Positions 33,783 through 41,798 of a stretch of 64,000 nucleotides of DNA are shown in pieces. The first letter of the stretch is position 1. Every line of letters starts with the position of its first letter. Made by a program: the position numbers and the translations under genes. The DNA is from CALLMM01 sp964429855 (GTDB lineage: Bacteria; Armatimonadota; Chthonomonadetes; Chthonomonadales; CAJBBX01): NCBI GenBank assembly GCA_964429855.1, contig CAYSDM010000014.1:14675-78674 (forward strand). Reading direction: 5' to 3'. The notes below the pieces were generated by a model. It did not search any database, was not told where the DNA came from, and worked only from the letters and a program-made list of their open reading frames with translations.

Positions 33783-34925
33783 TTGGGGAGCGCCTATACG
33801 CCGGGATTGACTGTCAGCGCCCGCACAAGAATAGAGAAACTGCGCCGTCTGCCCCTGAAGGGAAAGGTTCTTGTCCAGGAAGGGGATCAGGTGGAACCGA
33901 CTTCGGTAGTCGCACGCACCGAACTACCCGGGATCATGCAGACCGTGCGACTGGCAGAGAATATGGGGATCGAACCATCAGAACTGATGAGCGCACTGAA
34001 GGTAAAAGAGGGTGAACGTATCGAGAAAGGCATGATCCTGGCGCAGACAAAAGGTCTGTTTGGTCTGTTCAAAAATGAATATAAGTCACAGGTAGAAGGG
34101 ACTCTGGAGTTCATCTCTGATAAAACAGGTCACCTGGGTGTTCGCCAGCCCCCGACCCCTATTGAGAAAGATGCCTACATTCGCGGAACCATTAAGACGG
34201 TTATCCCGGAGGAGGGCGTCATCATACAGTGCGATGGCGCGCTTGTGCAGGGCATCTTTGGGGTAGGTGGAGAGAGGCAGGGCGTAATAGCGATGGGCTG
34301 CTCCAGCCCGGACACCGCCTTAACCGGTACACAGATAACGCAGGCGCATCAAGGGAAGATTGTGGTCGGCGGTTCGAATGTTTCGCTGGATGCGCTGAAG
34401 CGCGCGGCGGATGTCGGGGCAGCCGGTATTGTCGTCGGCGGTGTGGTGGATCGCGATCTGATCGAGTATCTGCGTCTGGCATTGAACGATCCGGGCTACG
34501 ATATCGGCGTGGCGATCACCGGACAGGAGCCGATCTCATTCACTCTGGTGATAACCGAAGGTTTCGGGACCATTCGTATGGCGGAGCGCACGTTCGAGCT
34601 GCTCCAGTCTCTCGAAGGGAAAACCGCTTCGATCAATGGCGCGACACAGATACGCGCCGGAGTGATTCGACCGGAGGTAATCGTTCCCCTCATGACCGAG
34701 GGCATTGCAGAGACGAAAGCAGAGTCAGGTGGCGAACTGGACTATGGTACACCGATTCGCGTCATTCGAGAACCCTATTTCGGGATACTGGGGAAGGTCA
34801 CAAATCTGCCCGCAGAGCTAGTACAGGTTGAATCGGAGACCTGGGTGCGTGTGCTGGAGGCGCAACTGGAGGACGGTCGGAAGGTCACAGTTCCCCGCGC
34901 CAATGTCGAGATCATCGCCGGATAA
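33783..34925 (+). CDS. conserved protein with lipoyl-like N-terminus and KOW-like C-terminus, function unknown
   Basis: 380 residues from a TTG start after AGGAGG. Residues of about 20-135 read like a barrel-sandwich hybrid (LPLKGKVLVQEGDQVEPTSV, then EGERIEKGMILAQTKG). The middle 140-290 has GAAGIVVGGVVDRDLIEYL and ITEGFGTIRMAERTFELL and may form a Rossmann-like domain. The last 60 residues are SH3/KOW-like (TPIRVIREPYFGILGKVTNL and DGRKVTVPRANVEII). I do not know its function. Its position after a MutL-like gene and a pilin-like gene suggests a linked process; the pairing needs a genome-wide check. Confidence 0.6.
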   Translation: MGSAYTPGLTVSARTRIEKLRRLPLKGKVLVQEGDQVEPTSVVARTELPGIMQTVRLAENMGIEPSELMSALKVKEGERIEKGMILAQTKGLFGLFKNEYKSQVEGTLEFISDKTGHLGVRQPPTPIEKDAYIRGTIKTVIPEEGVIIQCDGALVQGIFGVGGERQGVIAMGCSSPDTALTGTQITQAHQGKIVVGGSNVSLDALKRAADVGAAGIVVGGVVDRDLIEYLRLALNDPGYDIGVAITGQEPISFTLVITEGFGTIRMAERTFELLQSLEGKTASINGATQIRAGVIRPEVIVPLMTEGIAETKAESGGELDYGTPIRVIREPYFGILGKVTNLPAELVQVESETWVRVLEAQLEDGRKVTVPRANVEIIAG

Positions 34926-34973
34926 CACAATGCATCTTCTTGAGTTGTAATTCGATCCTTGAAACGTCGTAAA

Positions 34974-35003
34974 TTGACATACTATGTGGTTGAATGGTAA
35001 AAT
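34974..35003 (+). promoter_or_regulatory. promoter of the arsR operon
   Basis: TTGACA, 18 bases, TAAAAT. It lies about 28 bases upstream of the ArsR start. The -10 overlaps a 10-mer (AAATAGCCAA) that is repeated before the permease gene. Confidence 0.75.
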
Positions 35004-35009
35004 AGCCAA
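35000..35009 (+). promoter_or_regulatory. candidate ArsR operator (copy 1)
   Basis: AAATAGCCAA overlaps the -10 box of the arsR promoter and recurs at 35401-35410. A repressor bound here would block polymerase. Inferred. Confidence 0.4.
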
Positions 35010-35030
35010 CAATAGATTGGAGAGATATTC

Positions 35031-35360
35031 ATGCATTCTGAGCGGTATCGTTTGATAGCGCAGATCATCAAAGCCATGGCGCATCCCAGCCGACTGATGA
35101 TCCTTGATGCGCTGGCGGAAAAGGAGATGTGCGTATGCGATCTGCAGCGGATCGTCGGTTCAGACCTTTCAACTGTCTCCAAGCACCTGTCCGTGATGAA
35201 AAACGCCGGACTGGTACAGGATCATAAGGTCGGACTGCAGGTCTTCTATCGCCTGAGGGTACCCTGTATCATGCAGTTTTTCGGCTGTGTCGAAGAGGTG
35301 ATGGCGTCGCGATTTGCCCCTGTAGCTGAAGACCGCACACTGCTGACCTGCCCGCGTTAA
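35031..35360 (+). CDS. ArsR/SmtB-family transcriptional repressor
   Basis: 109 residues. The winged-helix core has KAMAHPSRLMILDAL, DLQRIVGSDLSTVSKHLSVMKNAGL (recognition helix) and QVFYRL (wing). The alpha-3 metal-binding motif CVCDL at residues 34-38 is that of As(III)/Sb(III)- or Cd(II)/Pb(II)-sensing ArsR repressors, and a further Cys near the C-terminus (TCPR) could complete the site. It should bind DNA as a dimer and release it on metal binding. The gene has its own TTGACA promoter and a Rho-independent terminator that overlaps the stop codon. Transcription of the downstream genes must therefore read through or start anew. Confidence 0.88.
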   Translation: MHSERYRLIAQIIKAMAHPSRLMILDALAEKEMCVCDLQRIVGSDLSTVSKHLSVMKNAGLVQDHKVGLQVFYRLRVPCIMQFFGCVEEVMASRFAPVAEDRTLLTCPR

Positions 35361-35373
35361 GGGCAGTTTTTTT
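35348..35373 (+). terminator. Rho-independent terminator overlapping the arsR stop
   Basis: CTGCCC and GGGCAG enclose a 7-base loop containing the TAA stop, followed by seven Ts. Confidence 0.8.
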
Positions 35374-35384
35374 ATTTTCGCTAA

Positions 35385-35410
35385 ATTTGGCGTATTTGCC
35401 AAATAGCCAA
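35385..35410 (+). promoter_or_regulatory. inverted repeat and candidate ArsR operator (copy 2)
   Basis: ATTTGGC and GCCAAAT form an inverted repeat with a 6-base spacer, running directly into a second copy of AAATAGCCAA at 35401-35410. It lies about 30 bases before the permease start. Confidence 0.45.
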
Positions 35411-35438
35411 TTATATTTCTGGGGGGGAGACATCTCTT

Positions 35439-36485
35439 GTGAGAGCATCGAGTACACACATTCTTGTTCGGAGACAGGACCCATGGCTGTTGATTCCCGC
35501 CGCGCTGATCTGGTGGATACTCTACCGATCCCTGCTTCCTGCGGCTCAATGGATTGCCTACAGTCTGCTTGGACTGCCGCGCGGGTCGCATCTTGGCGCT
35601 TCAGTGGAGTTTTTTATCTATGAAGCGCCAAAGGTGTTGATGCTTCTGGTGGTCGTGGTTTTCGGGGTGGGGATTGTCCGAACCTATTTCACTCCAGAAC
35701 GCGCCCGTGCCTTTCTGGCAGGAAAGCGTGAATCTGCTGGCAATATTCTGGCGGCATTGCTGGGTATTGTGACCCCGTTCTGCTCCTGTTCAGCCGTCCC
35801 GCTCTTTTTAGGGTTCGTTCAGAGCGGCGTTCCCCTGGGAGTCACGTTCTCGTTTCTCATTGCTGCCCCGATGATTAATGAGGTCGCCGTGGTTCTTCTG
35901 CTGGGCATGTTTGGCTGGAAGATCACAGCCATCTACATCGGAGCCGGATTGACGGTCGCCATCTCGGCAGGATGGATCATCGGAAGACTGAAGATGGAGC
36001 GTCACCTTGAACCCTGGGTGATGGAACTGCTTGGGCAGGGAGGCTCTGAGCTCGTTGAGACGCGGTTAACCTGGAATGAACGCATTCAGGCTGGCTCACA
36101 GGCGGTACGAGAGATTGTGGGGCGTGTCTGGATCTATGTGGTGCTAGGGATCGCTATTGGAGCCGGAATACACGGCTATGTACCGACCAATGCCCTGGCA
36201 GGATGGATGGGCAAAGAGCGCTGGTGGTCTGTCCCGCTTGCCGCGCTGCTGGGTATCCCCTTGTACTCTAACGCAGCGGGAATTGTCCCCATCATTCAGG
36301 CTCTGTTGGGCAAAGGCGCGGCGTTGGGAACTGCGCTGGCGTTCATGATGTCTGTGATTGCCCTCTCCCTGCCAGAGTTGATTATTCTCAGGCGCGTGCT
36401 GCGCCCCAAACTGATTGCCGTGTTTATCGGGGTGGTGGCATTCGGCATCATCTGTGTTGGTTTTCTTTTTAACAGCATTCTTTAA
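35439..36485 (+). CDS. ArsP/DUF318-family permease (SO_0444-like)
   Basis: 348 residues from a GTG start with a GGGGGGGAGA run about 12 bases upstream. About eight to ten hydrophobic helices are visible, for example VLMLLVVVVFGVGIV and WIYVVLGIAIGAGI. The loop TPFCSCSAVPLFLGF near residue 109 contains the conserved Cys-x-Cys of the PF03773 family. The second half repeats this plan (GIPLYSNAAGIVPIIQ). ArsP exports trivalent organoarsenicals, and related SO_0444 proteins have been assigned to Cu/Zn export. Adjacency to an ArsR repressor and a CxxC thioredoxin supports metal or metalloid export. The exact ion is not readable. Confidence 0.87.
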   Translation: MRASSTHILVRRQDPWLLIPAALIWWILYRSLLPAAQWIAYSLLGLPRGSHLGASVEFFIYEAPKVLMLLVVVVFGVGIVRTYFTPERARAFLAGKRESAGNILAALLGIVTPFCSCSAVPLFLGFVQSGVPLGVTFSFLIAAPMINEVAVVLLLGMFGWKITAIYIGAGLTVAISAGWIIGRLKMERHLEPWVMELLGQGGSELVETRLTWNERIQAGSQAVREIVGRVWIYVVLGIAIGAGIHGYVPTNALAGWMGKERWWSVPLAALLGIPLYSNAAGIVPIIQALLGKGAALGTALAFMMSVIALSLPELIILRRVLRPKLIAVFIGVVAFGIICVGFLFNSIL

Positions 36486-36520
36486 CAACCCGCACAACAC
36501 AACATTCAGGAGATAACGAG

Positions 36521-36751
36521 ATGAAGATCGAGATTTTGGGAACGGGATGCGCGAAATGCAAAACTCTCTATGCCAATGCTCAGGCAGCTGTCGCTGATCT
36601 GGGTATATCGGCCCAGGTCGAGAAGGTCGAAAATATCCAGCAGATCATTCGCTATGGCATCATGACAACGCCTGCGCTGGCGGTAGACGGCAAGGTGTTG
36701 CTGGCAGGCAGGGTGGCCTCTTCCGACGAGATAAAGAAGCTGCTCGTCTGA
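36521..36751 (+). CDS. TM0996/MTH895-type small thioredoxin
   Basis: 76 residues: a compact thioredoxin fold with the active site GTGCAKCKT at residues 7-15 (CxxC) and the cis-Pro loop MTTPALAVDG near residue 49. Proteins of this type are known redox partners of unknown targets and are often encoded next to DUF318 permeases. It is 35 bases after the permease with AGGAGAT before the ATG. It probably transfers electrons to or binds metal from the permease cysteines. Cytoplasmic, no signal peptide. Confidence 0.9.
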   Translation: MKIEILGTGCAKCKTLYANAQAAVADLGISAQVEKVENIQQIIRYGIMTTPALAVDGKVLLAGRVASSDEIKKLLV

Positions 36752-36777
36752 GCAGGACACCAGAGGAGTACTCTGAG

Positions 36778-38523
36778 ATGACAGATTATCGCCGGACAAA
36801 GAGGGCGTTGACCTTCGCAATATGCCCCTCGGCGTTTCTCATAATTCTTTCTGTAGGATTGACTCCCGAAGGTGCAAGAACGATTTTCAATGCGCATCCT
36901 CCCGTTCCCTTAAAGGATGAGGAGGGGCGCGTCATAGATGTCCGTGCCCCGGATACCAGACCATACAGTCCCCGAATGACCTGCGGGGGGTGTCACCCCT
37001 ATGAGGATATTACTCGCGCCTATCACTTCACGATGGGCGCTGATCAGTTGTCAGATGATTGGGGAAGTCGTCATCGTAACCGCCCCTGGATGAGTTCACC
37101 CGGGCAGAACGGCGGGCAGCAGCAAATGTCCTATATCTGGCTGTCCAAGAAGAAAAATCAGAACGAAGCCCGGGTCGGCGTCACAACCTTTCGATTCGCG
37201 CAGACCTGTGCGGTTTGCCATCCGGGAGGCTCTCTGTTTGAGCGAGATCGAGACGGTAAGCGGTACGATTTGCGTCAACGCGCCCATCCGAAACTGGTAT
37301 CCAGTCTGGATGGCGACTATCATAACGCTGCATGGGATCGCTCTGGGGTACTGGAAGCGGATTGTCTCATGTGTCATTCCTCCGGCTACGACATGAAAGC
37401 GCGCGCGGATCAACTGGCGAAGGCTAACTATCGCTGGGCGGCGACCGTGGGATCAAGATTGGGAACGGTGGAGGGATCGGCTCTTGCGGGCGATACGCCG
37501 AAATTGACCTATCAAAGCTCGGCTTCAGACGATGGAAGCCTGACGGTTGTCCCGATCCGTTCACGCGACGAAAACTGCCTGCTCTGTCATGCAGAGGCTG
37601 AGGTGAAGAAACGCGGTCATGTCTGGGATGGTCGCAACGCAGATGTACACGCGCGCCTCTCCTGCACAGCCTGCCACGTTACTCAGGCAGACCATCAGAT
37701 CGCCAAAGGACGTTCTAACGCCGTATTTCTACATGATGAGATGGACGACTCCAATCTCTCCTGCGCAGGATGCCATAACGCCCGGAAGATGGGTGCAAGA
37801 CGCCCTGCTCATCGCTCTGTGCCGGCAAGCCACCTGAAAAACCTGACCTGCGTCGTCTGTCATGTCCGAGATCACAATGTCACTGCTGTGCATACGGTAG
37901 ATACCACCACCGGAAAAACGGTCGGCATTCCCACCAACCCCGAAGCGCACAAGTATGGCGAGACAAAATCGTGGCAGCCGGCTTACTTTCGGCTTCGTAA
38001 CGGTCAGATCTCTTCGGGCAATGCGCTCCTGCCCTCCTGGTGGGGCAACCGCGTTGAGAATGTGATTCATCCGCTCACGCTGGCAGAGACGGCAAAAGCC
38101 TTCGAGCTGGCAAAGACGAAACTGCAAGATGATAACGGCGACGGAAAGCCGGAAGCCAATACCCCTGCCGAAATCACGGCCATGTTACAGGCGGTGAAAC
38201 AATCGCTCCAGAGCGGTCGTTTTATGACTGTACAGCCCGTCTATGTCAAAGGACACGCGATATGGGAGATGCAGGGAGAGACACTGTTGAGTCGTCCTCA
38301 TCCTCAGGCAGTCCCCTTGAGATGGACCTTCAGCCACAATGTCGCGCCGGCCTCGCGCGCGTTCGGTTCACAGGGATGCTCAGACTGTCACGGGAGATCA
38401 GAGGGAGTGCTGGGGACGAAGGTAACAGTGGATCCATTTGGTGAAGATGGCAAGCCGGTAAAGGTTCCAGCATGGAAGTATCTCAAACTGCGTTCTCCGG
38501 ACCCCTACATAGCCGCAAAATAA
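36778..38523 (+). CDS. exported octaheme cytochrome c
   Basis: 581 residues. An N-terminal hydrophobic segment (FAICPSAFLIILSVGLTPEG) serves as signal or anchor. Eight CxxCH heme-binding motifs start at residues 69, 144, 196, 267, 296, 329, 358 and 534. The first seven lie in the first two-thirds, then a long gap of 176 residues carries no heme. A multiheme protein of this size is usually a periplasmic or surface electron carrier or a reductase. I see no Lys-type active-site heme (CxxCK) as in nitrite reductases. The gene is 26 bases after the thioredoxin, with AGGAG before the ATG, and 29 bases before a nitroreductase, so it belongs to the arsR operon. Confidence 0.9.
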   Translation: MTDYRRTKRALTFAICPSAFLIILSVGLTPEGARTIFNAHPPVPLKDEEGRVIDVRAPDTRPYSPRMTCGGCHPYEDITRAYHFTMGADQLSDDWGSRHRNRPWMSSPGQNGGQQQMSYIWLSKKKNQNEARVGVTTFRFAQTCAVCHPGGSLFERDRDGKRYDLRQRAHPKLVSSLDGDYHNAAWDRSGVLEADCLMCHSSGYDMKARADQLAKANYRWAATVGSRLGTVEGSALAGDTPKLTYQSSASDDGSLTVVPIRSRDENCLLCHAEAEVKKRGHVWDGRNADVHARLSCTACHVTQADHQIAKGRSNAVFLHDEMDDSNLSCAGCHNARKMGARRPAHRSVPASHLKNLTCVVCHVRDHNVTAVHTVDTTTGKTVGIPTNPEAHKYGETKSWQPAYFRLRNGQISSGNALLPSWWGNRVENVIHPLTLAETAKAFELAKTKLQDDNGDGKPEANTPAEITAMLQAVKQSLQSGRFMTVQPVYVKGHAIWEMQGETLLSRPHPQAVPLRWTFSHNVAPASRAFGSQGCSDCHGRSEGVLGTKVTVDPFGEDGKPVKVPAWKYLKLRSPDPYIAAK

Positions 38524-38552
38524 GGAGAAAAGAGATGAGCTGACATAAAATC

Positions 38553-39218
38553 ATGCGCATTACGTCCGTAACGCTCTGGCTGTATTTGTTCGCAGCATAC
38601 ATGAGTCTGATGGCAGCAGCGCAGACGCAGGAGACTATTTCGCTGCCGAAAGTCAGTTCGACCGGTGGAATGAGCTTGATGGAGGCTCTGTGGAAGCGGC
38701 GTTCTGTTCGCGCCTATTCAGATAGAGCGCTCAGCATGGAGCAGATTGGCGCATTATGCTGGGCAGCTCAAGGCATCACAGATGCTGCAAAGGGATTACG
38801 CACAGCCCCATCCGCCATGACGCTCTACTCCATACAGGTTTTTGTGGTAAACAGCGAAGGAGTGTACGCCTATCTCCCCGCCGAACACTCGCTGCGTCTT
38901 GTGCAAAAAGGAGCGGTTCTTGACAAACTGCGCCTTCTGCCCCCCAATCCCCCCATGCTGGGGAAAGCGCCGGTTGTCCTCGTGCTTGGAATGAACCTTG
39001 CGCCTCTGGCAGAGCGTGTCGGGGCACGCGCTGAGCGTTACGCTCTCATAGAGACCGGTCATGTTGCCCAGAATGTACTGCTGCAGGCTGTCGCCATGGG
39101 GTTGGGCAGCATTCCCGTAGGAGGATTTGACGAAGAGAAGGTCTCCGAACTGCTTAAACTGCCGGAGGGTGTTCGTCCTGTCTACCTGCTGCCGATCGGA
39201 TACCCGGCTCCCAGATAG
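38553..39218 (+). CDS. exported nitroreductase-family (SagB/ThcOx-like) oxidoreductase
   Basis: 221 residues. A signal peptide (SVTLWLYLFAAYMSLMAAA) precedes the FMN-binding domain. RRSVRAYSDRALSMEQIGALCWAAQG is the start of the SagB-type nitroreductase signature, RTAPSAMTLYSIQVFVV binds FMN phosphate, and VAMGLGSIPVGGFDEEKV is the C-terminal motif. Export of a flavoprotein of this family is unusual and implies a periplasmic electron acceptor or donor. It follows the octaheme cytochrome by 29 bases and is ended by a perfect 16-bp hairpin. It may reduce a compound while drawing electrons from the cytochrome. Confidence 0.85.
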   Translation: MRITSVTLWLYLFAAYMSLMAAAQTQETISLPKVSSTGGMSLMEALWKRRSVRAYSDRALSMEQIGALCWAAQGITDAAKGLRTAPSAMTLYSIQVFVVNSEGVYAYLPAEHSLRLVQKGAVLDKLRLLPPNPPMLGKAPVVLVLGMNLAPLAERVGARAERYALIETGHVAQNVLLQAVAMGLGSIPVGGFDEEKVSELLKLPEGVRPVYLLPIGYPAPR

Positions 39219-39242
39219 CGGATTCGTGGCAGGCTGGAACGA

Positions 39243-39282
39243 AAGAAGCATGCAGGAGGCGGCTCTCTCCTGCATGCTTCTT
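39243..39282 (+). terminator. terminator of the arsR-to-nitroreductase operon
   Basis: A perfect 16-bp stem (AAGAAGCATGCAGGAG and its complement) with an 8-base loop, followed by TTATT. Confidence 0.8.
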
Positions 39283-39288
39283 ATTAAA

Positions 39289-39360
39289 CTGCGGGACTAG
39301 GATTCGAACCTAGGGTCTTCTGATCCAGAGTCAGACGTGTTGCCGCTACACCATCCCGCA
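39289..39360 (-). tRNA. tRNA-Gln (CUG anticodon)
   Basis: A 72-base cloverleaf on the minus strand. The acceptor arm pairs TGCGGGA with TCCCGCA, anticodon loop CTCTGGA gives CUG, and the T arm is CCTAGGTTCGAATCCTAG. CCA is not encoded. Confidence 0.93.
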
Positions 39361-39372
39361 TCAAGCGAGAGT

Positions 39373-39402
39373 AGTATACATCAGACGGCTCGTGAATGTC
39401 AA
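39373..39402 (-). promoter_or_regulatory. promoter of tRNA-Gln
   Basis: On the minus strand TTGACA, 18 bases, TATACT, ending 12 bases before the tRNA. Confidence 0.75.
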
Positions 39403-39461
39403 TGCCTCAAGCTCCTCCCGATCCCGGTAGGAAATTCCCCTTGGTTCACAGCATATTAGGG

Positions 39462-39467
39462 TATAAT
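39462..39467 (+). promoter_or_regulatory. -10 box upstream of guaB
   Basis: TATAAT lies 47 bases before the ATG. A candidate -35 TTGGTT lies 15 bases further upstream, which is short. Confidence 0.5.
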
Positions 39468-39514
39468 GCCAAATTAACATCACCTGTTTGCCCAATATGA
39501 ACGGGGAGGGAACC

Positions 39515-41008
39515 ATGCAGAGAACGGACCTTTTGCTGAAGGAAGGGTTGAGCTTCGACGACGTGCTCCTCATTCCGATGGAGTCGGAAGTCACTCCTGC
39601 AGATGTAGACACCAGAACGCGGATCGCAAAAGATATCGAACTGCGCGTACCGATCATCTCCTCGCCGATGGATCGAGTCACGGAAGCCCGCATGGCGATT
39701 GCAGTGGCTCGGGAAGGCGGAATAGGCATTATCCATCGCAACATGGCGGTGGAACGGCAGGTAGCGGAGGTGGATAAGGTCAAACGGTCGGAACATGGTA
39801 TTATCGCTAATCCCATCTCGCTCCCTGCTGATAAGACGATTCTGGACGCTCTCAAGCTGATGGAGCGATACCATATTTCCGGCGTCCCCATCACGGAAGA
39901 GGATGGTGTTCTCGTCGGGATTTTAACGAACCGCGACATCCGATTTGAGACAAACTATCACCGTCCCATTCATGAACTGATGACCAAACGAGACCGACTG
40001 GTTACCGCCCCGGAAGGAACCACGCTGGAGCGCGCACAGGAGATACTCCAGGAGCATCGTATTGAAAAGCTGCCCATTGTGGATCGAAACTTCCGGCTGC
40101 TGGGTCTCATCACCATCAAGGATATCCAGAAGATACGCGAGCATCCTTTTGCTACCAAGGATTCGCGGGGCAGACTGCGAGTCGGAGCCGCGATAGGACC
40201 CCTTCGCGATCCGGTGGGACGAACGGCAGCGCTGCATGATGCCGGGGTGGATGTGATCGTCATTGATGCGGCGCATGGTCAATCTAGCGGAGTCCTCAAT
40301 GCGGTGCGCGCCATCAAGCGCGAGTATCCCGATCTGCCGGTGATCGCCGGCAATGTCGCCACCGCAGAAGGCGTGCTTGCTCTGGCGGAAGCCGGCGCGG
40401 ACGGAATCCGAGTCGGGCTGGGAGCCGGAAGCATCTGTACGACACGGGTGGTATCCGGCGTGGGAGTCCCCCAGTTGACGGCTGTGGCGGACTGCGCAAG
40501 AGAGGCGCAACGTTTCGGGATCCCGGTCATCGCCGATGGAGGCATTCGCTTTTCGGGAGATGCAACCAAAGCGATGGCGGCAGGAGCGCATGCCGTGATG
40601 GTCGGCAACCTGCTTGCAGGAACCGATGAAGCTCCCGGCGAGGTTATCCTCTATCAGGGACGCGCCTATAAAGACTACCGGGGCATGGGATCGGAATCGG
40701 CAATGCGCGAGGGTTCCAGCGACCGTTACGGACACGAAACCACCGCTCGCTATGTTCCGGAAGGCGTCGAAGGCAGAGTCCCCTATAAAGGCGCGGTCTC
40801 CGATACCATTCATCAGCTTGTCGGCGGTATTCGTTCCGGTATGGGGTATCTCGGCGCCAGAACCATACACGACCTGCATGAGCGCGCACAGTTTCTGAAG
40901 ATCTCCGGCGCAAGTCTGCGGGAGAGCCATGTTCATGATGTATGGATCACCAAAGAGCCGCCGAACTACTCCTCAGAATATATGCGCGGAGAACAGAACA
41001 GGGAGTAG
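39515..41008 (+). CDS. guaB: IMP dehydrogenase
   Basis: 497 residues. The TIM barrel is interrupted by a Bateman module with two CBS domains at about 95-210. The signature GLGAGSICTTRVVSGVGVPQ holds the catalytic Cys near residue 308. The flap with YRGMGSESAMREGSSDRYG and the C-terminal GRVPYKG are present. The enzyme oxidises IMP to XMP, the committed step of guanine nucleotide synthesis. I place the start at MQRTDLL because GGGGAGGG precedes it; the in-frame ATG at 39488 adds 9 residues without a ribosome-binding site. It opens a plus-strand run with coaX and dusB. Confidence 0.96.
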   Translation: MQRTDLLLKEGLSFDDVLLIPMESEVTPADVDTRTRIAKDIELRVPIISSPMDRVTEARMAIAVAREGGIGIIHRNMAVERQVAEVDKVKRSEHGIIANPISLPADKTILDALKLMERYHISGVPITEEDGVLVGILTNRDIRFETNYHRPIHELMTKRDRLVTAPEGTTLERAQEILQEHRIEKLPIVDRNFRLLGLITIKDIQKIREHPFATKDSRGRLRVGAAIGPLRDPVGRTAALHDAGVDVIVIDAAHGQSSGVLNAVRAIKREYPDLPVIAGNVATAEGVLALAEAGADGIRVGLGAGSICTTRVVSGVGVPQLTAVADCAREAQRFGIPVIADGGIRFSGDATKAMAAGAHAVMVGNLLAGTDEAPGEVILYQGRAYKDYRGMGSESAMREGSSDRYGHETTARYVPEGVEGRVPYKGAVSDTIHQLVGGIRSGMGYLGARTIHDLHERAQFLKISGASLRESHVHDVWITKEPPNYSSEYMRGEQNRE

Positions 41009-41021
41009 ATAGAACGCTGCC

Positions 41022-41798
41022 ATGCTTCTAGTCGTTGATGTCGGGAACAGCAACATCGTCATCGGAGTCTACTCCGGCGACTCGCTAATCGCTGACTGGC
41101 GAATTCGAACAGTCCGAGATCGAACGGCGGATGAACATGGGTTACTCATTCTGCAGATGCTCTCGCACCGGGACATCACTGCGGATCATATCACCGGCGT
41201 GGCTATCTCCAGCGTTGTTCCCACCATGAACGAGGCGCTCTGTCAGGTATCGCGAAGATATTTTGATGTCGAGCCTTTTCTGGTGGGCAGCGACACCGAT
41301 TTCGGTATCTACATTGACTACCATCCCCCCTCGGATGTCGGCGCAGATCGTCTGGTGAACGCGGTGGCTGCGAAAGCATTCTACGGCGCGCCTGCAATCG
41401 TGGTTGATCTGGGAACTGCCACGACCTTTGATGTTATCGCCGCCAATGGCGACTACCTCGGCGGGGCGATAGCCCCTGGAATCGGCATCTCCACGGATGC
41501 GCTTTTTCGAGCCGCCTCGCGACTATATCGCGTCGAACTCGTCGCGCCTACCGCATGTATCGGTAAAAATACCATACAGGCCATGCAGTCCGGAATCGTT
41601 TTCGGATTCACCGGACAGGTGGATCTGCTGGTGAAGAAGATTCAACAGGAGATCGGCGAACAGGCACGGGTGATTGCCACAGGCGGACTGGCGGAGCTGA
41701 TCGCGGAGCAGAGCGAGACGATTGAGGTGGTGGATCAGATGCTGACCCTGGAAGGTCTTCGCCTTCTGTGGAAGCGAAATCGCGGTGATTCGGCATGA
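41022..41798 (+). CDS. coaX: type III pantothenate kinase
   Basis: 258 residues. The ASKHA-fold signatures are LLVVDVGNSNIVIGVY at the N-terminus (phosphate loop), SVVPTMNEAL, YHPPSDVGADRLVNAVAA and VVDLGTATTFDVI near residue 127, and GGAIAPGIGIS. It phosphorylates pantothenate in the first step of coenzyme A synthesis; type III enzymes are not inhibited by CoA. It begins 13 bases after guaB and overlaps dusB by four bases (ATGA), so coaX and dusB are translationally coupled. Confidence 0.95.
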   Translation: MLLVVDVGNSNIVIGVYSGDSLIADWRIRTVRDRTADEHGLLILQMLSHRDITADHITGVAISSVVPTMNEALCQVSRRYFDVEPFLVGSDTDFGIYIDYHPPSDVGADRLVNAVAAKAFYGAPAIVVDLGTATTFDVIAANGDYLGGAIAPGIGISTDALFRAASRLYRVELVAPTACIGKNTIQAMQSGIVFGFTGQVDLLVKKIQQEIGEQARVIATGGLAELIAEQSETIEVVDQMLTLEGLRLLWKRNRGDSA

